64,000 nt of DNA from Planctomycetaceae bacterium (GTDB lineage Bacteria > Planctomycetota > Phycisphaerae > UBA1845 > UTPLA1), in the NCBI GenBank assembly GCA_006969385.1, contig CP030884.1, forward strand, positions 62,001-126,000, read 5' to 3'. The first letter of the stretch is position 1. Each line of letters begins with the position of its first letter. Below, piece by piece: positions 63,884 through 64,000 of the stretch. Below the pieces are notes generated by a model, which saw only the letters and a program-made list of their open reading frames with translations, did no database searches and was not told the DNA's origin. The position numbers were made by a program, and so were the translations under genes.

Positions 63884-64000
63884 AACGACTCCACGCTGAA
63901 TTCAATCAATGTTGCGAGGCATGCGCAACTGTCACTCCCAAACGCGCTCAAATTGCAACCACTTGGATGCCGGCCGCAACAGCTCCTATTCAAATCTTGA

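Overview
The window looks like the chromosome of a Planctomycetota bacterium, probably Phycisphaerae-like. This is inferred from gene content, not from a marker gene. The pointers are two large secreted FG-GAP proteins carrying many Dx(D/N)GNG-type calcium repeats and a C-terminal dockerin-like module; a run of membrane proteins ending in a CxxCxYxLxGNESGxCPxC zinc ribbon; a response regulator with its DNA-binding domain in front of the receiver; and dispersed palindromes between genes. Base composition is moderately GC-rich. I see no insertion sequence, prophage, CRISPR array or rRNA.

Layout. 1-8.2 kb: a partial twin-domain amidohydrolase (minus), a diheme cytochrome c, and a two-gene glycine-betaine-type ABC importer whose binding protein and permease are fused. 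8.3-14.4 kb: a redox and stress block with ergothioneine genes egtB-egtD, tRNA-Ser(GGA), an ABM monooxygenase, a lipocalin lipoprotein, a SelW-like selenoprotein with an in-frame UGA (13393-13605), and a thioredoxin-like protein. 14.4-17.1 kb: five consecutive minus-strand genes for small membrane proteins with C-terminal zinc ribbons, four of them joined by start/stop overlaps. 17.2-26 kb: a GT39-like membrane glycosyltransferase, gpmI, a secreted thioredoxin-fold protein, gatA and an OlsF-like double acyltransferase. 26.0-26.8 kb: a non-coding array of hairpins.

26.8-42.4 kb: an AsmA-like protein, aroC, an AAA-type ATPase, a lipoprotein, a YfgM-like protein, a family-2 glycosyltransferase, yggS, an EEP-family phosphatase/nuclease, a wecA-type phosphoglycosyltransferase, a DegT aminotransferase, and korB-korA with a terminator. 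42.4-45.8 kb: a non-coding stretch, tRNA-Leu(CAG), an unusual SDR and an aldehyde dehydrogenase. 45.8-53.7 kb: signalling genes, namely a three-gene operon (HTH-receiver, HDOD-histidine kinase, degenerate receiver), a DacB-type PBP4, and a degenerate receiver coupled to a GGDEF diguanylate cyclase. 53.8-59.8 kb: the tandem secreted FG-GAP/dockerin paralogues. 59.9-63.9 kb: an operon of inositol-phosphate synthase, a TIM-barrel epimerase, a UbiA prenyltransferase and a second TIM-barrel epimerase, which resembles part of the ebo clusters.

The strongest unexpected observation is the selenoprotein W homologue. Its UGA lies in a CxxU motif and is followed at the correct distance by a 7-bp hairpin that fits a bacterial SECIS. 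Next are the coupled zinc-ribbon membrane operon and the inositol-phosphate synthase/UbiA/epimerase operon.
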